DNA of 64,000 nt from Diaminobutyricibacter sp. McL0608. Lineage in GTDB: Bacteria > Actinomycetota > Actinomycetes > Actinomycetales > Microbacteriaceae. This document shows positions 25,774 to 36,000 of this stretch, piece after piece. Where the stretch lies: assembly GCF_039613825.1 (NCBI RefSeq), contig NZ_CP154826.1, forward strand, positions 62,001 through 126,000, given 5' to 3'. The stretch's first letter is position 1. Each line of letters starts with the position of its first letter. The position numbers and the translations under genes are program-made. The notes beneath the pieces are model-generated. The model was given only the letters and a program-made list of their open reading frames with translations. It was not told the DNA's origin and did no database searches.

Positions 25774-26661
25774 ATGCAAAGCAAACGGGGCGCAGTGAGG
25801 CGCACCATCACCGGGTGGTCGTTCTCGGCTCCTTATCTGGCTTTCCTAATCGCTTTCGGAATCGGTCCCGCGATCTACGCGATCTACGAGTCTCTCCAAC
25901 AGTCCCTGAACCCCAGCATCGTGACCTTCGCGAACTACAGCTCGGTCTTCTCCGACTTCCGCTTCATCCCAGCACTGCTCAACGTCCTGCTCTTCATGGC
26001 GATCTGGATTCCGGTCATGGTCGTCGGAACGCTGATCCTCGCGTTGATGCTTCATCAGCGGATCAGCCGGGCTAGCTCCCCGCTCCGGCTCGTCTACTTC
26101 CTTCCTGGGGCGGTCACCGGCTCCGCGGCTGTGATGCTCTGGTACTTCATGCTGAACCCTGCGATGAGCCCGTTCGCGCCTGCGCTGAAGGCGCTCGGAC
26201 TGAACACGACAAACGATGTGTTCACGCCGGGGCACCTGGCACCGATCTTCGCGCTCGTCGCCTTCATCACCGGGGTCGGACAGTGGATCCTCATCATGTT
26301 CGGTGCCCTGCAGTCCATCTCCCAAGAGGTCCTCGAAGCTGCGCGGATCGACGGGGCCGGTCCGATTCGGACTGCCGTCTCGATCAAACTCCCACTCATC
26401 GGAAAATATGTCTCGTACATGGTGATTCTGTCGTTCGCCGGCGCTCTTCAGGTGTTCGTCGAGCCTTCCCTCTTCTATGCGATCACGCAGGCTGGATCGA
26501 ACTGGTGGTCGCTGAACCAGTTGAGCTACTCGTTCGCGTTCCAGCAGGGCGATTTCGGGATGTCCGCGACGGTCTCCGTCATTCTCCTTGTTCTTTCGGC
26601 CGTTGCCGCGGCAGTGCTCGTCTTCCGCACCAACTTCTTCCAGACAGAGGTGGACGACTGA
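25774..26661 (+). CDS. Carbohydrate ABC transporter permease, MalF type (third importer)
   Basis: A 295-residue permease with six membrane segments and EAA loop EVLEAARIDGAGPIRTA. The stop shares a base with the next ATG. A hairpin separates it from the SBP gene upstream, suggesting lower expression than the SBP. Confidence 0.93.
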   Translation: MQSKRGAVRRTITGWSFSAPYLAFLIAFGIGPAIYAIYESLQQSLNPSIVTFANYSSVFSDFRFIPALLNVLLFMAIWIPVMVVGTLILALMLHQRISRASSPLRLVYFLPGAVTGSAAVMLWYFMLNPAMSPFAPALKALGLNTTNDVFTPGHLAPIFALVAFITGVGQWILIMFGALQSISQEVLEAARIDGAGPIRTAVSIKLPLIGKYVSYMVILSFAGALQVFVEPSLFYAITQAGSNWWSLNQLSYSFAFQQGDFGMSATVSVILLVLSAVAAAVLVFRTNFFQTEVDD

Positions 26662-27593
26662 TGGCACAGACTGTCCTCGACCGGCAGGTCACGACCCCGA
26701 ATACTGTCGCTCCCGAGCGCAGAAAGAAGCGGGTTGGTGCGCTCACCGTCGTTCGTTGGCTCGTGCTCTACGGGTTCGCGATCTTCTGCGTCGTCCCCCT
26801 CGTCTGGCTGCTCCTTGCGCCGTCGAAGAACGACGCCGAGCTCGTCGCGAATCCGCTGTCGTTTGGATCGCTCGATCGAGTAGTTCTCTCATGGCAGCAC
26901 CTGGCGGACTACAACGGCGGCGCGATGTTCGAGTGGATGCTGAACTCGGTCGTCTACGCGTTCGTGCCTCTCGTCATCACCGTAGTGATCTCGTTGCTGG
27001 CGGCCTATGCGCTTGCGACCATGCGCTTCCGCGGACGCAAGATGATCCTCATGGCGACGCTGCTTGCCATGGTGCTGCCGGCGGCTGCCCTCGTGCTACC
27101 CCTCTTTCTCGAACTGAACGCAGTCCACTTGATCAATACCGCGTGGTCAGTGATTCTTCCGGCATCGTTCTTTCCGTTCGGGGTCTACCTCGCGTTCGTC
27201 TACTTCGCGACGTCGCTTCCGAACGAACTTCTGGAAGCAGCACGCATCGATGGATGCTCAGAGGTGGGCGTGTTCATGCGGGTCGCGCTTCCCCTGGCGA
27301 AGCCGGTCATCGCCCTACTTGCCTTCTTCAGCTTCGTCGCGAACTGGAACAACTACTTCCTGCCTTACGTGATGCTCACCGACGACAGCAAGTTCAACCT
27401 TCCGGTGGGCTTGGGCACTCTCATCTCGAGCACTCCCGCACTTGCACCCACCAAAGGCGGATCGCTCCTCCCGATCACCTATCCGGAGGCGGCGATGGCA
27501 GGCCTGATCGTGGTGGTTCCGGTCGCCATCCTGTTCCTGTTCTTCCAGCGGTTTCTCATCCGGGGAATCCTGTCCGGCTCGTCCAAGGGCTGA
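26661..27593 (+). CDS. Carbohydrate ABC transporter permease, MalG type (third importer)
   Basis: A 310-residue permease with a longer charged N-terminus (PERRKKR), six membrane segments and EAA loop ELLEAARIDGCSEVGVF. The C-terminus FLIRGILSGSSKG is typical of the family. It is 29 bases before the first enolase-superfamily gene, so uptake and catabolism are made together. Confidence 0.93.
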   Translation: MAQTVLDRQVTTPNTVAPERRKKRVGALTVVRWLVLYGFAIFCVVPLVWLLLAPSKNDAELVANPLSFGSLDRVVLSWQHLADYNGGAMFEWMLNSVVYAFVPLVITVVISLLAAYALATMRFRGRKMILMATLLAMVLPAAALVLPLFLELNAVHLINTAWSVILPASFFPFGVYLAFVYFATSLPNELLEAARIDGCSEVGVFMRVALPLAKPVIALLAFFSFVANWNNYFLPYVMLTDDSKFNLPVGLGTLISSTPALAPTKGGSLLPITYPEAAMAGLIVVVPVAILFLFFQRFLIRGILSGSSKG

Positions 27594-27622
27594 TCCGTGC
27601 TGTATCGAAATGGAGCTTGTCA

Positions 27623-28741
27623 ATGAAGATTGTCGACGTAACCGTCCAACTGGTGGACAAGGGGCCCGTAGAGCCCGCTTTCAAATGGCGCCAGGGTCTG
27701 CCCGGCTCCGAAGGCAGGCACACCGCGGGTTGGCTGTCGATCCACACCGACGAGGGTTACGTCGGCTACGCCTACACGGGCCGCGGTCTCATCCTGAAGG
27801 ATCTGGTGAACCGGCGCATCCGCGACGAATTCATCGGCACCGATCCATTGCGTCGGGAGTGGCTGTGGCACCGGATGTGGGAACTCGACCGGATCGAGGA
27901 GTTCCCGCTCTACGTGCAGGGCATCGTCGATGAGGCGTTGTGGGACATCGCCGGTAAGGTCGCCGGACTCCCTGTGCACCAACTCATCGGCTCGTTCCGG
28001 GAATCCATCCCGGCCTACGCATCGACCGTGACCTTCGGCAGCATCGCCGAATACCTCGACATCGCCGACCAGTGCCTCGAGCTCGGCTTTCCGGCGATCA
28101 AGCTGCACGCGTGGGGTGATGCCCGCAAGGATGCGAGGCTCTGTGAAGCGCTTCGCGAACACGTCGGCCCCGATGTTCCCCTGATGTACGACGGCTCGGC
28201 CGGCTTCGACCTGCTCGATGCCGTCTACCTGGGCCGCGTCCTGAGCGATGCGAACTACCTCTGGTATGAGGAGCCGATGCGCGAGTTCAGCATCGGCGCC
28301 TACCAACGCCTCGGCGAACGGGTCGACGTACCACTTCTCGTGGCCGAAACCAGCGACGGCGCGCACATGAACACTGCGGACTTCATCGCTTCGGGATGCG
28401 CGACCGCTGTGCGCACGAGTCCCGGCCTCAAGGGCGGGCTCACAGGAGCGCTTCGCATCGCGCACCTCGCCGACTCATTCCTGCTCCGTGCCGAAGTGCA
28501 CGGGGGTGGGCTTGCTGCCACGCACCTGTGCATGTCCATTCCGAACACCACATACTACGAGAGCCTCGTCGACTCGAACCCGGTGCGCCGCGCGCCCGAG
28601 GTCGACGCGGATGGTCTCGTGCATGCTCTGACCGGCCCTGGCATCGGGCACGAACAGGTGTGGGGGGCCGAGGTGCCGCCCATCGTGAGTGGTCGCCTCG
28701 TCGAGGCCATCCCGGAGCCGGCCTCCGTCATCAATGCGTGA
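27623..28741 (+). CDS. Enolase-superfamily (mandelate racemase-like) sugar-acid dehydratase
   Basis: A 372-residue enolase-superfamily enzyme. Metal ligands are D190 (MYDGSAGF), E217 (WYEEP) and E242 (VAETSD); the base lysine region is K160 (AIKLHAW) and a histidine lies at 293 (EVHGGG). The first ligand is followed by GS rather than AN, as in several acid-sugar dehydratase groups. Family members dehydrate aldonic or uronic acids to 2-keto-3-deoxy acids. A second paralogue lies in the same operon. The specific acid is not predictable. Confidence 0.85.
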   Translation: MKIVDVTVQLVDKGPVEPAFKWRQGLPGSEGRHTAGWLSIHTDEGYVGYAYTGRGLILKDLVNRRIRDEFIGTDPLRREWLWHRMWELDRIEEFPLYVQGIVDEALWDIAGKVAGLPVHQLIGSFRESIPAYASTVTFGSIAEYLDIADQCLELGFPAIKLHAWGDARKDARLCEALREHVGPDVPLMYDGSAGFDLLDAVYLGRVLSDANYLWYEEPMREFSIGAYQRLGERVDVPLLVAETSDGAHMNTADFIASGCATAVRTSPGLKGGLTGALRIAHLADSFLLRAEVHGGGLAATHLCMSIPNTTYYESLVDSNPVRRAPEVDADGLVHALTGPGIGHEQVWGAEVPPIVSGRLVEAIPEPASVINA

Positions 28742-28760
28742 ACCAGACAAGGAATTCTCA

Positions 28761-31205
28761 ATGCCGACTCCGTCCCGTCCCGCGGTAGAGGAAATACTCG
28801 TCCTCCTCCACAGTCACCTCGACGTCGGCTATACACACTCGCAGCCCATACTCTGGGAGTTGCAGAACGAGTACATCGGCCAGGCGCTCGACTGGCTCGA
28901 GCGCACCGCGGAGCTCCCTGAGGCGCACCGTCCGAAGTGGACGTGTGAGGCGACGGAGCCGGTGCTCCGGTGGATGCGCGGAGCGTCGCCTGAGGATGCG
29001 GCCCGATTCCAGCGGATGTACCGCGAGGGGCGGATCGGGTTGGGTGCGCTCCGGTGGCACACAGCGGGCCTCGCCGACAGCGCAGGCCTTCGTCGATTGC
29101 TCGACGGGAAGGATGAGCTCGAAGACTTTCTCGGTGGCCCGATTCGCGTAGCGTGCCAGCACGATGTCAACGGCGTCACTTGGGAGATGGCGGACATCCT
29201 GATCGATGCGGGCGTGGACCTGCTCGTGATGGCCGTGAACGTCGGCCTGGGCCACGCACTCGAATCGCGGCCCGGAATGTTCCACTGGGAAGCGCCCTCA
29301 GGCCGCCGGTTGCGGGTGTTCAACGGCCACCACTACACGATGTTCGACCAGCTCTTCTACGCCTGGGAGGACTCGGTCGACCGGATGGCAGACGGTTGGG
29401 CAGAACTCGACGCTCACCTGGAACGCAAAGGTTACGCGCTACCGTTCGTCTACCTGACCAGCACCGCCTCACCTGTCATGTGGGACAACGCGCCGCCCAA
29501 CCCATACACGGTCGACCTGATTCAGCGATGGAACGCCGCTGATCGCGGTCCCCAGGTGCGTTACGCGACGTTCGACGATCTGCGGCTTCGGGCTTTGGCC
29601 GTCCCCGACGAGGAATTGCCGGTGCTTCGCGGTGACTGGACTGATTATTGGATCGACGGCTACGGCAGTACGCCGATCGCAACTGCAATCAACCAGCGTT
29701 CCAAGCCCCTCCTGGCCGCGGCGGAGCTGCTCGCCGACCGCGACGCGCACCCGATGATCAAGCAGGCGCGTGACGCCGTCGACCTCTTCGACGAACACAC
29801 CTGGGGGTACTACCTGACCGACATCGAGCACCCGCAGGCACAGACCGGCGAGATACTCAAAATGGTGCAGGCGCACGAGGGCTACGAGCGGGCGTCGTTC
29901 GCGCTGATGGATGGGCTTGAACGACTGGCGGGGAACCCTGTGGCGGACCGCGGAGTCAAGGGCGTACTCGTCGTGAACCCTGGGCCGCATCCGGTTCGGG
30001 TGCGGCCACGCGTGCCCCGAACGTGGTTGGCAGGCGAAAACGGGACGGGGGAACGGACGTACCGCGCGAGCCGCATGATGTTCAACGGCCGCTCCTGGGA
30101 GCCGGCCGCCGACGTCGAGAGCGAGCGTTACGAACCGATCGATCTGGAGCCGCACTCGTGGCGGACGATCGATCTCACCCGTCTCACCCTTGACCAGAAG
30201 CCGAGCTCGGTCACGCATGGGCTCGAATCGGTTACGCGGATATTGTCGAACATGAACCCGGACGCGCCGAGGACACAGGAGCAGCTCATCGGCAGGATCG
30301 AGTCCCCGTTCCATGTCCTTCGTTACGACCCCGCCACCGGGCGTGTGATCTCCCTGCACGATCGGTCCCAGAACCGTGAGCTTCTGGATCAGGAAAGCGC
30401 ATACGATCTTTTCGCGTTCGTTCGCGAACGAACCGATCCACTGGTGGAGCCGAGCCGGGAGGCCTTCTACAAAACGGATCTCCAGCGCGAGAAGTTCGAC
30501 GAATCGGGCTGGATCACATGGAACCCACTCCGTGAACGAGCGAGCCGTGTCGTCTCCTGCGAAGTCAGCGTCGGCCACGACAGTGTCACTCTCGAACGAC
30601 GATTCGACGCGCCGGGGATGCTCACGCTCGTGCAGCGAATCACTCTGCATGCTGACGAGCCGATCGTCTCCGTCGAGGTGGACATGGAACTCGTGCCCGA
30701 CGATCGGCCTCAGGGTATCTATTTCGCGATTCCGCTCGCCATGGGGGCCGGGTGGAAGGCGTCCTACGACATCGCCGGCCGTGTCATCGCGCTCGACGAC
30801 GACCAGCTGCCCGGCGCATGCCGAAACTGGGTCGCCGCCGAGTCCTCAGCCGTCATGTGGGACGACGAGGGCTGCGTAGCTCTCCTCACGCCGGACGCTC
30901 CGCTCGTGCAGTTCGGCGACTTCCATTTCGGGCCTCCGCTCGACGAGATCCCGCGCACGGAGAACCCGCTGCTGCTCGCGTGGCCCGCAAACAACTACTG
31001 GTTCACCAATTTCCCCCGCCGCCAGACGGGCCCGATCACCCTCCGATATGGGCTGGTGTCGATGGCCGAGCATGATCACGACGAGATTGCCCGGTTGGCG
31101 CACGGATTCCGGTCCGCTCCCCTGCAATGGCCGATCACCACCGGCGGTCGGGAGGCGGGCACGGGCATCTTGCTCACGGATAGAACGAATGGAGAGACCC
31201 CGTGA
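28761..31205 (+). CDS. GH38-like alpha-mannosidase family glycosidase (814 aa)
   Basis: A large cytoplasmic protein without signal peptide. The N-terminal catalytic domain starts with HSHLDVGYTH (17-26), the zinc-binding HxHxDxG form of GH38; D135 in ACQHDVNGVTW may be the nucleophile, and FDEHTWGYY follows. The C-terminal beta-sandwich contains NNYWFTNFP. ATG 28761 follows AAGGAA. GH38 enzymes release alpha-mannose, but distant groups act on other sugars. Its place between two dehydratase genes suggests that the released sugar feeds them. Its stop overlaps the next GTG. Confidence 0.85.
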   Translation: MPTPSRPAVEEILVLLHSHLDVGYTHSQPILWELQNEYIGQALDWLERTAELPEAHRPKWTCEATEPVLRWMRGASPEDAARFQRMYREGRIGLGALRWHTAGLADSAGLRRLLDGKDELEDFLGGPIRVACQHDVNGVTWEMADILIDAGVDLLVMAVNVGLGHALESRPGMFHWEAPSGRRLRVFNGHHYTMFDQLFYAWEDSVDRMADGWAELDAHLERKGYALPFVYLTSTASPVMWDNAPPNPYTVDLIQRWNAADRGPQVRYATFDDLRLRALAVPDEELPVLRGDWTDYWIDGYGSTPIATAINQRSKPLLAAAELLADRDAHPMIKQARDAVDLFDEHTWGYYLTDIEHPQAQTGEILKMVQAHEGYERASFALMDGLERLAGNPVADRGVKGVLVVNPGPHPVRVRPRVPRTWLAGENGTGERTYRASRMMFNGRSWEPAADVESERYEPIDLEPHSWRTIDLTRLTLDQKPSSVTHGLESVTRILSNMNPDAPRTQEQLIGRIESPFHVLRYDPATGRVISLHDRSQNRELLDQESAYDLFAFVRERTDPLVEPSREAFYKTDLQREKFDESGWITWNPLRERASRVVSCEVSVGHDSVTLERRFDAPGMLTLVQRITLHADEPIVSVEVDMELVPDDRPQGIYFAIPLAMGAGWKASYDIAGRVIALDDDQLPGACRNWVAAESSAVMWDDEGCVALLTPDAPLVQFGDFHFGPPLDEIPRTENPLLLAWPANNYWFTNFPRRQTGPITLRYGLVSMAEHDHDEIARLAHGFRSAPLQWPITTGGREAGTGILLTDRTNGETP

Positions 31206-32299
31206 CACGCAATGCGACCATCATCTCGGCAGAGGCGTGGCTGGTGGACCTTGAGGTCGAGACCAAGCGCACGGATGCTGTGCAGTCCTTCCTCAAGCAG
31301 GAGACGATCTTCGTCCTGCTGACGACCGCCGACGGGATGACCGGGCTGGGCTACAGCTACACGATCGGAACCGGCGGTCGTGCTGTCTTGGAAATGCTCC
31401 GGGGCGGCCTGCTCGACGCGGTCATCGGCCAGGACGCAGACCGCCCTGAGGCTGTCTGGTATGCGGCGTTCAACTCGACGCGCGCCACCACCGTCGGTCC
31501 GATCACGTCTCTGGCGCTCGCCGCGATCGACACCGCGGTGTGGGATGCGCGTTCCCGGCGCACCGGAGTGCCGCTCTGGAAACTGGCTGGCGGCTCCTCG
31601 CCGTCTGTGCCGATCTACGACACCGAGGGTGGCTGGCTCCACCTATCGCCCGACGAGCTCGTGACCCAGGCGCTCGCGACTCGGGATCGCGGGCTGCCCG
31701 GCGCGAAGATCAAGGTTGGCCTGCCGAACGCGCATCACGACCTGGCCAGGCTCGCTGCCGTGCGCGACGCGGTCGGGCCCGACTTCCACATCATGATCGA
31801 CGCCAACCAGTCGCTGACCAGCGCGGAGGCGATCCGCCGGGCGCACCTGTTCCGCGACCTGGACATCTTCTGGTTCGAGGAGCCGCTGCCGGCTGAGGAC
31901 GTCGCAGGCCACGAACGGCTCGCGCAGGCGACAGCCATTCCCGTCGCTGTCGGCGAGAGCATGTACTCGGTCGGGCACTTCCGCGAGTACCTCCAGCGCG
32001 GGGCCGCCTCGATCGTGCAGGTGGATGTCGCCCGCATCGGCGGCATCACGCCGTGGCTGAAGGTCGCACATCTGGCCGAGTCGTTCAACGTCACGGTCGC
32101 TCCTCATTTCCTCATGGAGCTGCACCTGTCCCTGGCGTGCGCGATCCCCAACGCGCTGTACCTCGAGCACATCCCGCAACTGCGTGCGATCACGACCTCC
32201 GAGATCACCATCCGCGACGGCCGTGCGTGGGCTCCGGATACGCTCGGCCTCGGTATCGAATGGGATCGAGACGCGCTCGACGACCAACGGCTGGCCTAA
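31202..32299 (+). CDS. Enolase-superfamily (mandelate racemase-like) dehydratase, second copy
   Basis: A 365-residue enzyme with a clear active site: K169/K171 (AKIKVG), D200 (MIDANQS), E227 (FEEPLP), E252 (VGES) and H302 (APHF). This is the classic mandelate racemase-type set with KxK and His. It differs from the paralogue at 27623 in the DAN motif. GTG start overlaps the GH38 stop by four bases. It may dehydrate a sugar acid or racemise an intermediate. Codon use here and in the next gene is even richer in G/C than upstream. Confidence 0.9.
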   Translation: MTRNATIISAEAWLVDLEVETKRTDAVQSFLKQETIFVLLTTADGMTGLGYSYTIGTGGRAVLEMLRGGLLDAVIGQDADRPEAVWYAAFNSTRATTVGPITSLALAAIDTAVWDARSRRTGVPLWKLAGGSSPSVPIYDTEGGWLHLSPDELVTQALATRDRGLPGAKIKVGLPNAHHDLARLAAVRDAVGPDFHIMIDANQSLTSAEAIRRAHLFRDLDIFWFEEPLPAEDVAGHERLAQATAIPVAVGESMYSVGHFREYLQRGAASIVQVDVARIGGITPWLKVAHLAESFNVTVAPHFLMELHLSLACAIPNALYLEHIPQLRAITTSEITIRDGRAWAPDTLGLGIEWDRDALDDQRLA

Positions 32300-32322
32300 C
32301 CCGCCTCGAAGGAGAACAACGC

Positions 32323-33081
32323 ATGAACGCTCAGGTCCGGCCCTTTCCTGTCGACGATTTCCGCGGTCGTCGTGCGATCGTCACGGGTGCCGGTTCGGGG
32401 ATCGGCCTGGAGCTGGTGCACGGGCTGCTCGCGCGCGGTGCCGAGGTCGTCGGCATCGATCTGGCGACCGACAACATCCCGGACGGTGTGCTCCGGCTCA
32501 GTGCCGACATCGCCCAGGCCGACCAGGTCGAGGAGGCGGTCCGGGCGGCGCTCGCGGAGGGTCCGGTGGACACGCTGTTCAACAATGCCGGGATCGGATC
32601 GACGAAGAACCTCATCGACTGCGAGCCGGAGGAGTGGGATCGCGTCTTCAGCGTGAACGTGCGCGGCACCTACCTGATGAGTCGTGCGGTGCTGCCCGGG
32701 ATGCTCGAAGCCGGCTACGGCGTGATCGTCAACACGGCGTCGGTGGCGGGCACGATCGGGCTCCCCGATCGGGCGGCGTACTGCGCGAGCAAGGGTGCGG
32801 TGATCGCGCTGACCAAGCAGATCGCTGTGCAGTGGGCGACAGCGGGCATCCGCTGCAACTGCATCTGCCCGGGCACGGTCGACTCGCCGTGGGTGGGTCG
32901 CCTGCTCGCGGAGGCCGGTGATCCCGTCGCCCACCGGGCCCAGCTGGTGGCCAGGCAGCCGCTCGGCCGGCTCGGCACTCCGAACGAGGTCGCCGCCGCA
33001 GCCCTCTACCTCGCCAGTGACGCCGCCTCCTTCATCACGGGCTCGGAACTCGTCATCGACGGCGGCATCACCGCCGCCTGA
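32323..33081 (+). CDS. SDR-family sugar/sugar-acid dehydrogenase
   Basis: A 252-residue classical SDR: TGAGSGIG (21-28), NNAG (87-90), S140, Y153/K157 (AYCASKG) and a C-terminal GSELVIDGG typical of this group. An aspartate in VVGIDLA after the second strand favours NAD+. AAGGAGAAC precedes the ATG. Last gene of the importer/enolase/GH38 operon. Related SDRs oxidise L-fucose, L-rhamnose or 2-keto-3-deoxy acids, so it fits a non-phosphorylative pathway, but the step is not proven. Confidence 0.9.
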   Translation: MNAQVRPFPVDDFRGRRAIVTGAGSGIGLELVHGLLARGAEVVGIDLATDNIPDGVLRLSADIAQADQVEEAVRAALAEGPVDTLFNNAGIGSTKNLIDCEPEEWDRVFSVNVRGTYLMSRAVLPGMLEAGYGVIVNTASVAGTIGLPDRAAYCASKGAVIALTKQIAVQWATAGIRCNCICPGTVDSPWVGRLLAEAGDPVAHRAQLVARQPLGRLGTPNEVAAAALYLASDAASFITGSELVIDGGITAA

Positions 33082-33089
33082 GCGGCCAC

Positions 33090-36000
33090 TCAGCTCCCGA
33101 GGAGCAGCGTCTTGACCTCGTATCCAGACACGTCGATGCTGACTCTGCCGTGCGCGTCCACCGGAAGTTCCATGAGTCGGTCTTCGACGGCGGTGCACAG
33201 CCATGCGCGCCCGGCTTGACCGCGAGGATGCTCGACGGCCGCGTGGCCTCCCTTTTCGGACAGCGAGGCGATGCGGAGGAGGACCCCTGGCGCGGCGCGC
33301 CCCGCGAAAGCGGTGACATCAACGCCGTCGTCCAGCTCGACGGTCAGGAGCGAACCCTTCTTAGGGAGGACCGCTTGGCGTCTCTGAGTGAAGTCCTGAA
33401 TCACGATCTCGTTGACCAGGCCTGGTTCGCGGAAGTCGCGTACGCGCGCCGACGCCGCTGCTTCGTCCCATTTTCCACTCGGCCAGAATGCGAAGCGGAA
33501 ACGCGCTTTGCCGCTTTGCCCTGCAGGCGTGTTGGTGTGCCAATAGTTGTTGAGGATGTAGGAGAAGAGGTGGCCGTTCGTGGCGGTGAAGGTGCTCGGC
33601 CAGTGGCCACGGAAGATGTCGCTGGACGTGAACAGGGGTGCGTCCGGGCTGGCCCAGAGTACCGATCGATCAGCTCCGACCGACGCACCGTTCTGAAGCG
33701 CGAACCACTCGCTGCCGGCGCCCGGTAGGGCATCCTTCACGGGATCGACCCAACTGAGGTGACGGTCGTAGCGGACAACGGGTTCGTCCACCAGGAACGG
33801 AAAGGCAACGTAGATCGCCTCCTTGTCGCGCTCGTCGATCTTCTCCAGGTCCACGGTGATCTCGACCCGGTCCGTGTTTTCGAACAAGCGGATCTCGATC
33901 GCGAGCTCCGAGAGTGTCGGGGATTCTCCAACGAGTCGTACGACGACGCATCCGTTCTCGCGGCGCACGCCATGGACCCGGGTCGACGCTCGTTCCACAT
34001 TCAACTTCGGCACCGGGTAATAGGGGTTGCGATCGTTCAGCGAGGTCACAAGCGTCCGGTCGATCGTCGGATCACCTGAGACGTGGACAATGTCAGCGAG
34101 ACCAAAAACGCTTGAGGGATCGATGAGCTCACGCTGCGTTGCCCGATGCCGGAGGCTTCTGAGCCGTCCTGTATCGGCATCGATGGTGAGGGTGTATCGG
34201 CTGGTTTCAACCGGTCCGTCCGCGATCTGCCAGGCGGGCGCCGATTCGATTGCTCCTGAGACATCCTGCGGCAGCCAGTTCGGGCGTGCCGCGTCCTTCA
34301 CGTTCTTGTGGATGGTCAACAGCTCATAGCCGAACGGTTCCATGCCGATGAGCTGGAATCTCACCCTGCGAAGACGATCTCTCGCCTCGGTCTGTGGTTC
34401 GAGAGTCACCGGATGTCCCGCTGAATCGACAAGGTGCACGTCGTCAGGCAGCTCGATCTCGAACGCCACGGTCCGGCGTCGAGATGACGGGTTGTACACC
34501 ACAAGCGACGAACCCTTATGCCCGATCAGTTCTGCGAGCTGGCTGAGCCCGCGCATCACCTCATCGTTGGTGAGAATGAAGCTCCGCTGCAGGTGGTGAA
34601 GCTTCCACTCGAGTTGCAGGACCGAGGTGTCCGAATCGGGTTGACTGACCGAGAAGCCCGACCCCCAGGTGTGTTCGTCGCCGATGAGGATGTTGTGCCA
34701 GGCCTCATCGAAGGCACGGATGTTCGGTCGCACTCTCGGCGATTGCTCGGCCACCAGCGCCGCGAGACCTTCGGCCGCTGGCAGCAGGCGCTGCACGGCA
34801 CGCGTTCGAGTCCAGATCAAACCCTGCGTGCCCGCGCCATCCTCCCAGTAGCTGCCGCCATCGCCGGACACCACGGGAAGGTCGTCGTACAGGTGGCGGA
34901 TCGAATCGAAGTAGTCGGCGACGGTCGAGAAGCGGAGCTTCGGGTACGCATAGCGGGAGTTCCACCGTTCGACGAGGTCTGCGTAGCTCGAGCCGAGGTC
35001 TTCGTTGTCTGCGTGTGTCCCCATGATCGGCAGGGTTTGCGGAAGATAGTCGTCCCGGTCGTAGCGGTTCACGTAGCGGGTGAACGCTGAGGCCATGCCG
35101 ACGATGGTGGGCGGATCAGCGGCGAGATAGCGCAGCTGGGTGTAGCAGTCAGAGAACGCGGCAAGGACTTCGGCACCGTCAGGACCCCGCCACCGCAGAG
35201 GCGACAGCATATGCATGACATCGGAGTCGTCGTTGCCACCGTGATAGTGGTTGATGATCCCCATGAAGTCTGCGACTCCAGCGGAGGCGAGGATCGAAGG
35301 AAGCGAACTCGTGTACGAAGGAACATCCGTGATGTTTGCCGGACCGACCTGGAGCCCATGCTGTCGGGCGAACTCGGCCGATCGGTAATAGGAGCGGTAG
35401 AGATCTTCCAGACCGCTGACGCCTGTGAGCATGTTGAAGTAATTGGGGTTGACATGGATCGAGCCGCCAGCCATCGCCTCTGTGAGTGCATCCACCGCAT
35501 CCGCGCTACGCGTTGCAACGAAGTCATCGAGGATATACGTGCCGTCGACGCTCAATCTGAAGTCCGGAACTGTGTCAAGGATGTCGAGAGCGCGCTCGAT
35601 GTTGCGACTGTTCACCTCGATGGTCTTGCCGGGGTAATCGGAGTAGCCGAGATCGATGTGAGTGTGGGGTATCAGTTGAAGTTCCCACTTGCGTGCCGGG
35701 CGGAACACAAAGTCGTGGGTTCCCGTCCAGCCATCGGCGACAGCAGCGACGGTCGCCTCGACCGTTTCGGATAGATCCTCGACCTCGAGCCTGAACACCA
35801 GGTCGCCGAATACTCCTGGCGAGCGGCGCCGTCCGGACGAGACAGAATGCGAGCCGACCGACAACTCGACCGATGCATCCGACACAGCAGTTACCACAGT
35901 GACGATGACGTCGACGAGTTCGCATAGGTCGCCGTTCTTCTCCACGAAGAGGGGGAGCGGACAGACTCGGACCACGGGAACCGCTGGCCGATTCGAGCGC

